64,000 bases of DNA, taken from positions 1 to 64,000 of the forward strand of contig PIVX01000003.1 in the NCBI GenBank assembly GCA_003353785.1, written 5' to 3'. Shown in pieces: positions 1 through 8,593 of the stretch (its first letter is position 1; every line of letters starts with the position of its first letter). Below the pieces are notes generated by a model. It was not told where the DNA came from, searched no databases, and saw nothing but the letters and a program-made list of their open reading frames with translations. Made by a program: the position numbers and the translations under genes. Source of the stretch: Gammaproteobacteria bacterium (GTDB lineage: Bacteria; Pseudomonadota; Gammaproteobacteria; PIVX01).

Positions 1-200
1 ACTTTTTGCATTGTATTAACATACCAATCCTTTTGTATTGAAACAACAACCATCTTCTTATCTCTTGGGATATATGGCAACTCCTTATCACTCGGATAAA
101 ACTCTCGTATTATAGTTGGTTTGCCATCCCCAGATTTTACTCTAGTTGACGCACATAAACACATAAATATCCCACCAGGAGATATTACTCTATATGCCTC
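1..200 (-). pseudogene. 3' part of a decayed SAM-dependent methyltransferase (runs off left edge)
   Basis: On the minus strand an open frame runs from about 200 to the window edge. It begins with EAYRVISPGGIF, which matches the post-motif III region of class I SAM methyltransferases (EayRVLkPGG), and continues without a stop for about 66 codons. Immediately upstream, at 201-203, an in-frame TAA interrupts what would be continuous family-like sequence (KVAVL-stop-EAYRV). Further upstream the same frame stays open for at least 30 codons but is not clearly methyltransferase-like. I read this as a nonsense-interrupted remnant. A short protein starting at the internal ATG (162-164) cannot be excluded. 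The other end lies outside the window. Confidence 0.4.
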
Positions 201-451
201 TTACAATACGGCTACCTTAGAGCATGGGGTACACTGGCATATCGGTCGAAAAACTACATTCATATGACTGGATATTGCACAACTTCTATTATTGGTTGTT
301 ATCTTTCTCAAGATGATGAGCTATATTTTTAAGATCTGAAGTAATATTCTGGAATCACATCCCGATAAGAAGTTGTTATATGAATTTTAGCAATAGCACC
401 GTAAACCATCGTCATTTATGGCGAATAATAGTCACTTAATATACTAAATTA
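201..451. other. Intergenic, no intact gene
   Basis: The stretch between the interrupted methyltransferase frame and the chorismate mutase stop carries no convincing open frame, RNA gene or hairpin. Part of it may be the decayed N-terminal half of the methyltransferase. Confidence 0.4.
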
Positions 452-733
452 TTATCTCTTATTTTTCTGATTTTCTATTTGTAATTCTCTACATTGTTGA
501 ATAATTAATTGAAAGATATTCTTGATAGATATATCGCTAAGCTTAGACGTATTTGCTTTACATATTTTGTTGATTTTGTCTTTTTCTATATTAGGAGCAT
601 AAATTTCTGCATTAATTGCCATTTTATAGGATAAAGTATCTATACATAAATCGGCACGTTCCTTTATAAGTTCAAGGAGTTGTAGATCTATTTGTTCAAT
701 TTTTTTTCTTGTTTCAATTAAATTTTTATACAT
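452..733 (-). CDS. Stand-alone type II (AroQ-class) chorismate mutase-like protein
   Basis: This 93-residue all-helical protein resembles the AroQ chorismate mutase domain, which converts chorismate to prephenate. Relative to E. coli P-protein numbering (R11, R28, K39, E52, Q88), I see R9, R26, K37, E50 and Q85 in the same context (for example FQLIIQQ near the end), with the 17- and 11-residue spacings preserved. The position matching R51 is Ile49, so one substrate-contacting arginine seems lost, although Lys51 is close by. It lacks any fused prephenate dehydratase or dehydrogenase domain. It lies 37 bp downstream of pgeF on the same strand. It may be a weak mutase or act in a secondary metabolite pathway. 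Confidence 0.7.
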   Translation of the reverse strand: MYKNLIETRKKIEQIDLQLLELIKERADLCIDTLSYKMAINAEIYAPNIEKDKINKICKANTSKLSDISIKNIFQLIIQQCRELQIENQKNKR

Positions 734-770
734 ATTGAGATTTCTAGTTGTTACTAAGTATTAATAATTT

Positions 771-1526
771 TCATATTAACCAAATTAGATTGGCTTGTCT
801 TCCAGTTACATTATTTCTTCTATATGAGTAAAAATATTTGTGATCACTATAAGTGCAATATTTGGAAATGGTAATTTTTTTTATTTGTAAATTTTCCAAT
901 TGGAATTTTGCTATAGCTTTTAAATCAGCATGGATTGTTCCAGATGGATCTTGCTCGAAAAATTTTGCATATACTGTATTTAGGTTACAAAAATTATCAT
1001 ATAAATCAACATTTACCATGTATGATTCTTTGCTTATTGCTGGGCCTATCCAAGCTTGTAAACCATCTCTGTCACAGTTCATACGCAAAAGAGTATGCTT
1101 AATAATTTCTTGATATAGTCCTTTCCAACCAGCATGTATTGCTGCAACTATTTTTCCATTTTCATGGCATAGTAAAATAGGTAGACAATCAGCTGTTTGG
1201 ATAGCGCATACTATATTTTTCTGATCGCAGATAATTGCGTCAGCTTTTATATTATCTGAGTACTCGCTATGTAGAATTACTCTATTGCCATGAACTTGGT
1301 TTAACCAGAGTGGGGATGATGACAGTTTTAGCTTTTGTTGCAAAAGTTCTCTGTTTGTAGATACATTATGTTCTAGATCTCCAACTTTGTTAGAGATATT
1401 ACAAGAGGAGTATTGTTCTGAACTAATTCCTCCTAATTTTGTTGAGGTGGCAGCTTTAATATTTTCACCTACCTGCCATTCCGGGACAATAAATTGATTG
1501 TTATTTTGAAAATTAATATTCGTCAT
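771..1526 (-). CDS. pgeF: Peptidoglycan editing factor PgeF (YfiH/laccase-domain family)
   Basis: This 251-residue protein belongs to the Cu-oxidase_4/YfiH family. In E. coli, PgeF removes mis-incorporated amino acids from peptidoglycan precursors; related proteins have purine nucleoside or polyphenol oxidase activities. The conserved metal or catalytic His-Cys-His set is visible: H79 in NQVHG, C114 in TADCLP and H131 in IHAGW. Its start overlaps the end of rluD by 14 bp, and the rluD-pgeF order opposite bamD is the classic gammaproteobacterial arrangement. It is probably co-transcribed with rluD by translational coupling. Length is normal for the family. Confidence 0.9.
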   Translation of the reverse strand: MTNINFQNNNQFIVPEWQVGENIKAATSTKLGGISSEQYSSCNISNKVGDLEHNVSTNRELLQQKLKLSSSPLWLNQVHGNRVILHSEYSDNIKADAIICDQKNIVCAIQTADCLPILLCHENGKIVAAIHAGWKGLYQEIIKHTLLRMNCDRDGLQAWIGPAISKESYMVNVDLYDNFCNLNTVYAKFFEQDPSGTIHADLKAIAKFQLENLQIKKITISKYCTYSDHKYFYSYRRNNVTGRQANLIWLI

Positions 1527-2454
1527 TTTGTAATATATTTATTAATTGCCTGATGTCTTTTGGTAACTCTGTTTTGAATGATAACTCTTTTTTTGTTATA
1601 GGGTGCGTGAAGGATAGTTGTCTTGCGTGTAAGGCTTGTCGTCCTAATTTGTTAATAGCTGTACTAATTGCTAGATTTTTTATGTTTCTATTATTGGCAT
1701 ATGTTTGGTCTCCAACAATTGGATGTCTTATGTGTGATAGATGTACTCTAATTTGATGAGTTCTTCCAGTAATTAATTGTAATTTTAGCCATGTAAAATT
1801 TTTTAATTTTTTAATTATCTCAAATCTTGTTTCAGCAGGTTTGCCTTTTAGATTTACGCTCATTTTTGTTCTATTTGTTGGATGTCTTCCTATTGGTTCG
1901 GTAATTTTACCAGGAATTTCTAAGATACCATAGCATATAGCCTCATAGATCCTGATAATTGTTCTGTTTTTAATATTTTCTACTAACTTATAGTATGTAG
2001 GTAATGTTTTTGCGATAACCATTAAACCTGTTGTGTCTTTGTCTAATCTATGTACGATACCAGCTCTTGGAAGTATCTTGCTTTTAGGATATTTATATAT
2101 CAGTCCATTTAATAATGTTCCGGTAGGATTTCCTGCTCCTGGATGAACGATTTGCTTAGCAGGTTTATTTATTACAATTAACTCTTCGTCTTCATAAATT
2201 ATGTCTAGTGGTATATCAATTGGTTCATAAGTGTTATTAGCTGTAATTGTTACTTTAATATCTATTTGATCGCCAGCTCGAACAATAACTTTTGTTTTTG
2301 TGTTTTTTTTGTTCAATAATATTTGTTGAGAATTTATCCATTTTTGGATTAATGATCTTGAATAATCTGGTAATAAGTTAGAAAGTGCTAAATCTAGCCT
2401 TTGACCGTCTAATTCGTTGGTTATTATAAAAGTGTTGTGGATTTGTTCATTCAT
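1513..2454 (-). CDS. rluD: 23S rRNA pseudouridine synthase RluD
   Basis: This 313-residue enzyme isomerises uridines to pseudouridine in helix 69 of 23S rRNA (E. coli positions 1911/1915/1917). An N-terminal S4 RNA-binding domain (about residues 15-75) precedes the RluA-family catalytic domain. The signature HRLDKDTTG is at 135-143 with catalytic Asp138, matching D139 of E. coli RluD. The family motif GRTHQIRVH occurs in the C-terminal half. The gene is divergent from bamD across a 38-bp gap and overlaps pgeF downstream. RluD is favoured over RluA/RluC by context and by the presence of the S4 domain. Confidence 0.92.
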   Translation of the reverse strand: MNEQIHNTFIITNELDGQRLDLALSNLLPDYSRSLIQKWINSQQILLNKKNTKTKVIVRAGDQIDIKVTITANNTYEPIDIPLDIIYEDEELIVINKPAKQIVHPGAGNPTGTLLNGLIYKYPKSKILPRAGIVHRLDKDTTGLMVIAKTLPTYYKLVENIKNRTIIRIYEAICYGILEIPGKITEPIGRHPTNRTKMSVNLKGKPAETRFEIIKKLKNFTWLKLQLITGRTHQIRVHLSHIRHPIVGDQTYANNRNIKNLAISTAINKLGRQALHARQLSFTHPITKKELSFKTELPKDIRQLINILQNDEY

Positions 2455-2492
2455 TATAGATTACAATAAAAATTTGTTAAACAGGAATTAAA

Positions 2493-3251
2493 ATGGGTAG
2501 ATTTTCATTCTACATAGTTACAATATGTCTTATTTTATCCTCTGGGTGCTCAACCGGCAATGATGAAGATAAATATCATGATGTTCCAGCTAAAAAATTG
2601 TTTGATATGTTTCAGAATGAAGTCGCCCACGAGAATTATCCAGAGGCTATTGAAATGTTTGAATCCTTTGATTCTCAATATCCAACAAGTGAATATGCCG
2701 AACAAGCTTTATTAGAATATATATATTCTCAGTATAGAGTAGAAGAGCATGCTCTTGCTGTAGCTGCTTCAGATAGATTCTTGCGTTTGTACCCTAGAAG
2801 TAAGAACGCTGATTATGTTTTATATCTTAAGGGTGTTGTCAATTCTGATCAGGAGCGTAGCTTATTTGATGAAGCATTTAAAGAAGATCTATCACAAAGG
2901 GATATAACTTTCTTTAGAGACGCTTATCATGATTTTGCAGCGTTAGTTGGGAGATATCCAAGGAGCCCTTATGCAAGTGACGCTAAGCATAGAATGATCT
3001 TTATACGTAATTTGTTAGTTAAACATGAACTTAACATTGCTCAGTTTTATTTTAGAAAAGAACTGTATGTTGCTGCTGTGAATAGAGCTGTATATATTGT
3101 CGAAAATTATTCTCAATCTCCTCATGTAGAGGATGCATTGGAAATAATCATTAAATCAAATGAAGAAATGGACTTCAAATCTAGTATGCGTGATGCAATT
3201 AGGGTAGTTAAAATGAATTTTCCGGATGCACAAATTTTAAAGAAGCTATGA
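2493..3251 (+). CDS. bamD: Outer membrane protein assembly factor BamD (lipoprotein)
   Basis: This 252-residue lipoprotein of the BAM complex helps BamA fold beta-barrel proteins into the outer membrane. A signal peptide ends in the lipobox SSGC with lipidated Cys19. It is followed by TPR-like helical repeats containing the family's YPxSxYA-type segments (YPTSEYAEQA, YPRSKNADYV, YPRSPYASDA) and the loop around FRDAYHDF. The length matches E. coli BamD (245). It is divergently arranged with rluD as in enterics. It is essential in most Gram-negatives and its substrates here could include the inverse autotransporter at 56571. Confidence 0.92.
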   Translation: MGRFSFYIVTICLILSSGCSTGNDEDKYHDVPAKKLFDMFQNEVAHENYPEAIEMFESFDSQYPTSEYAEQALLEYIYSQYRVEEHALAVAASDRFLRLYPRSKNADYVLYLKGVVNSDQERSLFDEAFKEDLSQRDITFFRDAYHDFAALVGRYPRSPYASDAKHRMIFIRNLLVKHELNIAQFYFRKELYVAAVNRAVYIVENYSQSPHVEDALEIIIKSNEEMDFKSSMRDAIRVVKMNFPDAQILKKL

Positions 3252-3289
3252 AATACTTGGTTGTGATAAAAAAATTATGAGATCTTATT

Positions 3290-3949
3290 GTGCCTAATAC
3301 TGAAATAGATAGCTTAGAAAGATTAGGTGTAACTAGATATATACTACGTTCGTCTAATGAGCTAGAAAGCAGAGAGAATCCTGTTTCAGTTGTCTCTATG
3401 GATGATTGGCAGGGTCTTGAAAGGGAAGTTGTCAATTGCAAGAAATGTTCATTATGTTCTAATAGAACTAATGCCGTTTTTGGGGTTGGAGATCAGAGTG
3501 CAGATTTGTTACTAGTTGGTGAAGCTCCTGGTTTTTATGAAGATAAACAAGGTAAACCATTTGTCGGTAGGGCTGGGGTTTTATTGACTCTTATGCTAAA
3601 GTCTATTGGTTTTACTCGAGATAGTGTTTATATTGCAAATGTAATAAAATGTCGTCCTGAAAACAATCGCGATCCATTGCCTATAGAAATAGAATCTTGT
3701 ACTCCATATTTGATGCGTCAGATTGAGTTGCTTGCTCCTAAGCTGATATTAGCTTTAGGGCGTTATGCGGCACATTTCTTACTTAAGAAAAGTTCTTCTT
3801 TATCTAGTTTGAGAGGAGAGCTTCACAATATGCCTAGTAGTAATATTCCAATGTATGTAACTTATCATCCTGCTTATTTGCTGAGAAATCCTAAGGATAA
3901 GAAAGAAAGTTTTCAGGATTTGATAAGAGTAAAGGAGTTTTTATCATAA
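3290..3949 (+). CDS. Uracil-DNA glycosylase, family 4 (iron-sulfur type)
   Basis: The 219-residue protein carries the family 4/5 uracil-DNA glycosylase fold, which removes uracil from DNA to start base-excision repair. Motifs seen: GEAPG followed by the DKQGKPFVGRAG segment, and THHP-type YHPAYLLRNP near the C-terminus. Cysteines C50 and C53 (CKKC), plus a later pair at CRPENNRDP and IESC, fit the four ligands of the 4Fe-4S cluster of this family. The start is GTG at 3290; no in-frame ATG precedes the conserved region. The N-terminal 40 residues are poorly conserved, as is usual. It follows bamD by 38 bp and may be co-transcribed. Confidence 0.88.
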   Translation: MPNTEIDSLERLGVTRYILRSSNELESRENPVSVVSMDDWQGLEREVVNCKKCSLCSNRTNAVFGVGDQSADLLLVGEAPGFYEDKQGKPFVGRAGVLLTLMLKSIGFTRDSVYIANVIKCRPENNRDPLPIEIESCTPYLMRQIELLAPKLILALGRYAAHFLLKKSSSLSSLRGELHNMPSSNIPMYVTYHPAYLLRNPKDKKESFQDLIRVKEFLS

Positions 3950-3985
3950 AAATAATATATTAATATTTAATATTTGGAGGGAACT

Positions 3986-4528
3986 ATGAAATTATTTTTG
4001 ATGGCTGCTTCTCTTAGAGATGGCTCTTACAATAAGAAATTGATTAATCTTTTAATTAGAATTGCGCAGAAAAATGATTTATCAACTGACTTATGTAATA
4101 TAGAAGAATTTTCTATGCCACTTTATAATGGAGATCAAGAAGTTAGTGAAGGTCTGCCAGATACTGCAGTAAAATTTGCGAAAAAAATGCAGGATACTGA
4201 TGCTACAGTTATATCATCTCCAGAGTATAATTTCTCAACTCCTGGTGTTTTGAAGAATTTAATAGATTGGGTTTCAAGGATAGATGGTATGCCTTTTAAT
4301 GGTCAGAATATTTTTCTAATGTCCGCGTCACCTTCTTTAGTGGGAGGTAATAGAGGTTTATGGGCAACTCGTGTTCCATTAGAATGTTGTGGAGCCTTTG
4401 TCTACCCAAAAATGTTTTCATTAGCATCTACTGGCAATGCCTTTACAGAAGATGGTGATTTTAAGGAACAAGCAAATTTAGAAAAATTACAAAACATGTT
4501 TTTAGAATTTATTAAGAGTATTAAATGA
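3986..4528 (+). CDS. NADPH-dependent FMN reductase / quinone reductase family
   Basis: The protein has the flavodoxin-like fold of the NADPH-dependent FMN reductase family (ChrR, ArsH, YieF relatives). Evidence is the N-terminal AASLRDGSYNKKL phosphate loop, SPEYNFSTPGVLKN (consensus PEYN.s.pg.LKn) and SASPSLVGG. These enzymes reduce FMN, quinones or metal oxyanions with NADPH. I place the start at ATG 3986 because GGAGGG lies 4-9 bases before it; an upstream TTG at 3974 would put the ribosome site inside the gene. About 180 residues, normal for the family. A 25-bp gap follows the uracil glycosylase gene. Confidence 0.85.
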   Translation: MKLFLMAASLRDGSYNKKLINLLIRIAQKNDLSTDLCNIEEFSMPLYNGDQEVSEGLPDTAVKFAKKMQDTDATVISSPEYNFSTPGVLKNLIDWVSRIDGMPFNGQNIFLMSASPSLVGGNRGLWATRVPLECCGAFVYPKMFSLASTGNAFTEDGDFKEQANLEKLQNMFLEFIKSIK

Positions 4529-4890
4529 AATCTGTTGTCAATAATATTCTATTTTGCAATATACATGAACATTTGGGTAAATAATACAGAAGCGTACATA
4601 GTAGTTAACCGTTTTCCTAAGTGATTGAAAAAAAATAAACTTTATTTATAAAAGATATTATTATTACTTTAGCAGATGATTAGCAGCATTTATCAGAAAA
4701 ATGAATAATAATTTTTGATTCGGATATTTCATTATTAGTATTTTTTTAATTTTACCAGCAAAAACTATAATTACGTCAAGCGAGTTATGTTTATGTGGAT
4801 TGTATTAAAATTTATTCTATGTTCTTTGTTTTGGCTTTATCATTTGTATCGTAAAATCTCCCATCGATGGTGAGGATATAAGGTATGTAT
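4529..4890. other. Intergenic, no gene seen
   Basis: AT-rich stretch with stops in all frames. The only notable element is a 10-bp perfect palindrome, CCATCGATGG, at 4861-4870, shortly before the candidate small-RNA promoter. Confidence 0.4.
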
Positions 4891-4919
4891 TTGACAATCA
4901 GAACAATCTACATTAGCAT
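4891..4919 (+). promoter_or_regulatory. Strong sigma-70-like promoter
   Basis: A perfect -35 box TTGACA (4891-4896) is separated by exactly 17 bases from a -10-like TAGCAT (4914-4919). Transcription would start near 4925-4927 and could serve the small RNA described next or the lipoprotein gene at 5071. It is one of the best promoter matches in this AT-rich window. Confidence 0.5.
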
Positions 4920-5031
4920 GGCTCTTGTTTGCGCAAGAGCCTACCGGTTGACAGTTGGGCTGTAAAATCTGTGGAGCTGTAGCATTAGTACTATAGCGAA
5001 ATAGAAACCAAACAAGGCCGCAAGGTCTTTT
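4920..5031 (+). ncRNA. Candidate structured small RNA or leader with terminator-like end
   Basis: Three hairpins follow one another in 110 bases. The first has 8-bp arms GGCTCTTG/CAAGAGCC (4920-4927 with 4934-4941). The second has 7-bp arms GCTGTAG/CTATAGC (4976-4982 with 4991-4997, one G-U pair). The third has 6-bp arms AAGGCC/GGTCTT closed by a GCAA tetraloop (5014-5029) and runs into TCTTTT, like an intrinsic terminator. A strong promoter lies just upstream. No known RNA family (6S, tmRNA, SRP, RNase P) could be recognised. The caveat is that a start at about 4926 would cut into the left arm of the first hairpin, which may then be a DNA operator. It could also be a 5' leader of the lipoprotein gene. 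Confidence 0.4.
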
Positions 5032-5070
5032 AAAGATTCGCCTTTCTTTTGCAAGATGAGGATATCAAGT

Positions 5071-5451
5071 ATGAAGGTTATAAAATTAATAAGTGTATTG
5101 TTATTCTTTTTCCTGCTTTATGGATGTGATAGACAGAAATCTCATCAGGAAGTTATAGAGGACTTGAATAAAATAAAAACTAGATACAAGAAGTGCTTAA
5201 TATCTGGTGTTGCCAAAAAAGGTGATACATTCTGCCAGAATGTTTTAGATGCTCCTGAAGATATTGATGAATTATTGAGACTAGCGATAACGGATCCTCA
5301 AGAATTAGGTGATAAAGTTCTTAAACTGCAACAGGAGATAGGAGAATTAAAACAATCGTCTGAACCAAAAGATAAGACTGAGTTAAAATTGAAGAGCATT
5401 CAATTGAAAAGATGTTATTTGATTCTAAAGTTATTATCTTCGATTAAATAG
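5071..5451 (+). CDS. Small hypothetical lipoprotein upstream of surE
   Basis: About 126 residues. The N-terminus is a lipoprotein signal peptide (hydrophobic stretch ending LLYGC). The mature part is charged and helical, with a likely coiled coil around KVLKLQQEIGELKQ and three later cysteines. I prefer ATG 5071, which has GAGG nine bases upstream, over ATG 5056, which would add six residues. The stop is 7 bp before surE, so it very probably heads the surE-DedA-nlpD-rpoS operon. I recognise no family. An envelope role is inferred only from the lipobox. Confidence 0.7.
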   Translation: MKVIKLISVLLFFFLLYGCDRQKSHQEVIEDLNKIKTRYKKCLISGVAKKGDTFCQNVLDAPEDIDELLRLAITDPQELGDKVLKLQQEIGELKQSSEPKDKTELKLKSIQLKRCYLILKLLSSIK

Positions 5452-5458
5452 TATTATT

Positions 5459-6220
5459 ATGAAAATATTGATTAGTAATGATGATAGTATTTATTCTGCA
5501 GGGATAAATATTCTATATCAACATTTTTCAGAATTTGCTGATGTTAAGGTAGTTGCTCCTGATAGAGATACAAGTGGGGCTAGTAATTCTTTGACTGTCT
5601 CTAATCCAATTAGAACAAAAGAACTTCGCAAGAACTTTATCAGTGTTGAAGGAACGCCTACAGATTCTGTACATTTAGCAATTAATGGTTTGTTAGATTG
5701 GAGGCCTGATTATGTTATCTCGGGTATTAACCATGGGGCTAATCTTGGTGAAGATACTTTATATTCTGGGACTGTAGCTGCGGCGATAGAAGGGATGTTA
5801 CTTGGAATTCCTTCAATGGCTGTGTCACTAGCTAGTAAAGATCAAAAATTTTTAGAAACAGCGGTCATAGTGACTAGAAAAATAGTTGAGAGTCTTAACT
5901 CAAGTGAGATAGAAATAAAATCAGTATTAAATATTAACGTTCCTAATATATCTTATGATGATTTAAATGGAACAAAAATTACTAGGCTAGGTAGTAGACA
6001 TAATGCAGAAAAGTGTATAAGAGATACTGATCCAAGGGGAAGAGCTCTTTTGTGGATTGCTCCTCCTGGAGCGGAGCAAGAAGCGGGGCCAGGCACTGAT
6101 TTTCATGCTATTGCTAATAATATGGTTTCCATTACTCCGATAAAGACTAATATGACGGATTATATTAACTTCGACTATACTAATGAATTGCTAAGTGATG
6201 TTATGAGTATAAAAAATTGA
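5459..6220 (+). CDS. surE: 5'/3'-nucleotidase SurE
   Basis: SurE is a metal-dependent nucleoside monophosphatase and exopolyphosphatase of stationary phase. The N-terminal metal site SNDD (residues 6-9), the DRDTSGASNS segment with its conserved serine and the GINHGANLG segment are all present, as is the family's TPTDSVHLA. Length (253) is standard. The usual NDDG is NDDS here. It sits in the widespread surE-nlpD-rpoS arrangement but without the pcm (isoaspartyl methyltransferase) gene, which is replaced by a DedA-type gene starting 2 bp after the stop. Confidence 0.93.
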   Translation: MKILISNDDSIYSAGINILYQHFSEFADVKVVAPDRDTSGASNSLTVSNPIRTKELRKNFISVEGTPTDSVHLAINGLLDWRPDYVISGINHGANLGEDTLYSGTVAAAIEGMLLGIPSMAVSLASKDQKFLETAVIVTRKIVESLNSSEIEIKSVLNINVPNISYDDLNGTKITRLGSRHNAEKCIRDTDPRGRALLWIAPPGAEQEAGPGTDFHAIANNMVSITPIKTNMTDYINFDYTNELLSDVMSIKN

Positions 6221-6221
6221 T

Positions 6222-6797
6222 ATGAAGATATTCTCTAAAATATATAGTAAAGCTATGCATATATCAGAGTCTAAGTTTGCTACTTATATTTTAGGTTTTG
6301 TTTCTTTCATTGAATCGATATTTTTTCCTTTGCCTCCAGATATTTTATTAATATCAATGGTCCTTGCTAATAAAAGAAAAAGTTTTAGATATTTTACTAT
6401 AACATTGGTATTTTCTATATTAGGAGGAATTACTGGATATTTTATTGGTATGTTTTTTATAGAGTTTGTTTATAAATATATTGTTATGTATGGATATGAA
6501 AGTGCATATAGCCAGGTTCAAAATTGGTTTTCTGAATGGGGTTTTTGGATTGTATTTATAGCAGGGTTTACTCCTATTCCTTACAAGATATTTACGATTG
6601 GTGCCGGTTCTTTCCAGATGCAGCTACTTCCATTTGTAGTAGCTTCTACTATAAGTCGTGGATTAAGGTTTGGATTGGTAAGTTTTTTAGTTAGTAAATT
6701 TGAAGCACGTTTTACAAAAATAGCTGTTAAATATATAGATCTGGTTGGGTGGCTAATAGTGGTGTTGTTAATCTTATATTTTTATTTTATAAAATAG
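6222..6797 (+). CDS. DedA/YqaA-type membrane protein (SNARE-associated/VTT domain)
   Basis: This 191-residue inner-membrane protein has about five hydrophobic segments. It carries the DedA/VTT-domain marks: FPLPPDILL near the start, a glycine-rich GGITGYFIG helix and the FTPIPYKIFTIGAG segment typical of the YqaA subgroup. DedA proteins are linked to lipid scrambling (undecaprenyl phosphate or phospholipids) and membrane homeostasis. It is sandwiched between surE and nlpD with 1-2 bp spacing, so it is co-translated with them. Confidence 0.85.
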   Translation: MKIFSKIYSKAMHISESKFATYILGFVSFIESIFFPLPPDILLISMVLANKRKSFRYFTITLVFSILGGITGYFIGMFFIEFVYKYIVMYGYESAYSQVQNWFSEWGFWIVFIAGFTPIPYKIFTIGAGSFQMQLLPFVVASTISRGLRFGLVSFLVSKFEARFTKIAVKYIDLVGWLIVVLLILYFYFIK

Positions 6798-6799
6798 TT

Positions 6800-7558
6800 A
6801 TGCTTTCTGTGGGTAAAAAGAAAAATTTTTTCTGGATCAAGCTAATTTTATTTTTAACTATTTTAGGGGGGTGTGTTCAAGATCCTAATTTGGTTGTTGT
6901 AGATATTGCCTGGTACCAAAAAAAAGGATCAAATTTTCACATAGTTCAACGAGGAGAATCTTTGTATGCTGTGGCCTTTAGGTATGATCTTGATTATCGT
7001 GATCTTGCAAAAGCTAATTCTTTGACTAAGCCTTATAGTATTACTAAAGGACAACATTTGAACTTAGATGTTAAAAAGGTTCAAGCTAAAGAAATAACGC
7101 CTATCAAGGTATCTCAAGTTAAAGCTGTACAAAAAAAATTCATTAACAAGAAAAAGACTAGAAAAGCTAAAGTTAAACTATCTAAAGTAAGTAATTGGGT
7201 TTGGCCTACAAAAGGCAAAGTGATCCAGAAATTCTCATTATCTCATCGCAGGAAAGGAATCAATATTGCTGGCAAGTTACATCAACCAGTTTTATCTGCT
7301 GCTAATGGTATGGTTGTGTATAGTGGTAGTAGTTTGAGAGGTTATGGTAATTTGTTAATTATCAAACATACTAAAAATTTATTTTCTGCCTATGCCCATA
7401 ATGCAAAATTACTGGCTAAAGAGAATGATATGGTTAAAGTTGGTCAGAAGATAGCGTATTTAGGAAGTGATGAAGCTAAGCAACCAATGCTACATTTTGA
7501 GATCAGGTTTAGGGGTAAGCCAGTTGATCCGCTTAAATATTTACCAAATATCAATTAA
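6800..7558 (+). CDS. nlpD: NlpD-like murein hydrolase activator lipoprotein
   Basis: An outer-membrane lipoprotein that activates cell-wall amidases at division (NlpD/EnvC family). A signal peptide ends in ILGGC (Cys25). A LysM peptidoglycan-binding domain follows (about 45-90, beginning FHIVQRGESLYAVAFRY), then a basic linker and a C-terminal LytM/M23 domain (about 135-245). The zinc site is degenerate: the usual HxGxD reads KGINIA, while the AYAHN and LHFEIR histidines remain. That agrees with a non-catalytic activator. I choose ATG 6800, just past the DedA stop, over an upstream GTG. It precedes rpoS, as in most gammaproteobacteria. Confidence 0.9.
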   Translation: MLSVGKKKNFFWIKLILFLTILGGCVQDPNLVVVDIAWYQKKGSNFHIVQRGESLYAVAFRYDLDYRDLAKANSLTKPYSITKGQHLNLDVKKVQAKEITPIKVSQVKAVQKKFINKKKTRKAKVKLSKVSNWVWPTKGKVIQKFSLSHRRKGINIAGKLHQPVLSAANGMVVYSGSSLRGYGNLLIIKHTKNLFSAYAHNAKLLAKENDMVKVGQKIAYLGSDEAKQPMLHFEIRFRGKPVDPLKYLPNIN

Positions 7559-7612
7559 TTACTGATAGTACGATAAATTTAGACTATTATTTTGAATAGA
7601 AAAGGAGGTTCT

Positions 7613-8593
7613 ATGTTAGAAAAATGGAATGAAGAAAGCAATAATAACCAGTCTGTTACAAATGACACTGATAATACCAATGACGATCCCAGTTCGGAAG
7701 AGTCTGGCGAAGAAGTAGAAGAGAATTTCACTAAAAATATAAAAAATGTACGAAGAACAGGTTCTGTTGATGCTACTCAACTTTACTTAAGTGAAATTGG
7801 GTTTTCTCCTCTATTAACTTCAAAAGAAGAAGTACATTATGCTAGGTTGGCTTTAAAAGGCGATGCTGATGCTAGAAAACATATGATTGAATGTAATTTG
7901 AGATTAGTGGTAAAAATAGCTAGAAGATATTTAAATAGAGGTCTTGCATTATTAGATTTAATTGAAGAAGGGAATCTTGGTCTGATGAGAGCTGTAGAAA
8001 AATTTGATCCAGAATTAGGGTTTAGATTTTCAACTTATGCAACTTGGTGGATTCGCCAAACTATCGAGCGTGCAATAATGAATCAGACTAGAACAATACG
8101 CTTACCTATCCATGTTGTAAAAGAATTGAATGTCTATCTACGAGCTACACGCAAATTGACTCAAGAGTTGGATCATGAACCAACTCCTGAAGAAATCGCT
8201 GATCTTGTTGATAAGCCTATTGACGATGTTAAAAGGATGCTTGGATTAAATGAAAAAATCAGTTCTGTGGATTCTCCAATAGGTTATGATAATAATAAAT
8301 CTTTATTGGAAACCTTAGCAGATGAAAATAGTTCTGATCCGGTTGAATTGTTAACAGATGAAAACTTAAAAATGCATATTGAGAAATGGCTAGATGAATT
8401 AAGTTATAATCAGCGTGATGTTATTGCTCGAAGATTTGGTTTATTAGGATATGAAAAGACTACCTTAGAGGAAGTAGGGTTTGAAATAGGTCTAACCCGT
8501 GAGCGGGTGCGTCAGATCCAGGTTGAGGGATTAAAAGCTCTTAGAAAGATTTTCGAACGTTATGGTTTATCTGAGGAGTCTATATTCAAATAG
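7613..8593 (+). CDS. rpoS: RNA polymerase sigma factor RpoS
   Basis: Stationary-phase/general-stress sigma factor of about 326 residues. Region 1.2 begins [16 protein letters not shown]. Region 2 contains the core-binding and -10-recognition block ([16 protein letters not shown], then [16 protein letters not shown]). Region 3 is [11 protein letters not shown], and region 4.2 carries the helix-turn-helix [19 protein letters not shown]. The start is ATG 7613, with AGGAGG six bases upstream; the acidic N-terminus is longer than region 1.1 needs. nlpD ends 54 bp upstream, so an rpoS promoter may also lie within nlpD, as in E. coli. In intracellular gammaproteobacteria RpoS governs transmission traits. 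Confidence 0.95.
   Translation: MLEKWNEESNNNQSVTNDTDNTNDDPSSEESGEEVEENFTKNIKNVRRTGSVDATQLYLSEIGFSPLLTSKEEVHYARLALKGDADARKHMIECNLRLVVKIARRYLNRGLALLDLIEEGNLGLMRAVEKFDPELGFRFSTYATWWIRQTIERAIMNQTRTIRLPIHVVKELNVYLRATRKLTQELDHEPTPEEIADLVDKPIDDVKRMLGLNEKISSVDSPIGYDNNKSLLETLADENSSDPVELLTDENLKMHIEKWLDELSYNQRDVIARRFGLLGYEKTTLEEVGFEIGLTRERVRQIQVEGLKALRKIFERYGLSEESIFK

Noticed and set aside
6800-7558. NlpD as an active zinc endopeptidase
   Set aside because: The first metal-binding motif reads KGINIA instead of HxGxD, so catalysis is unlikely.
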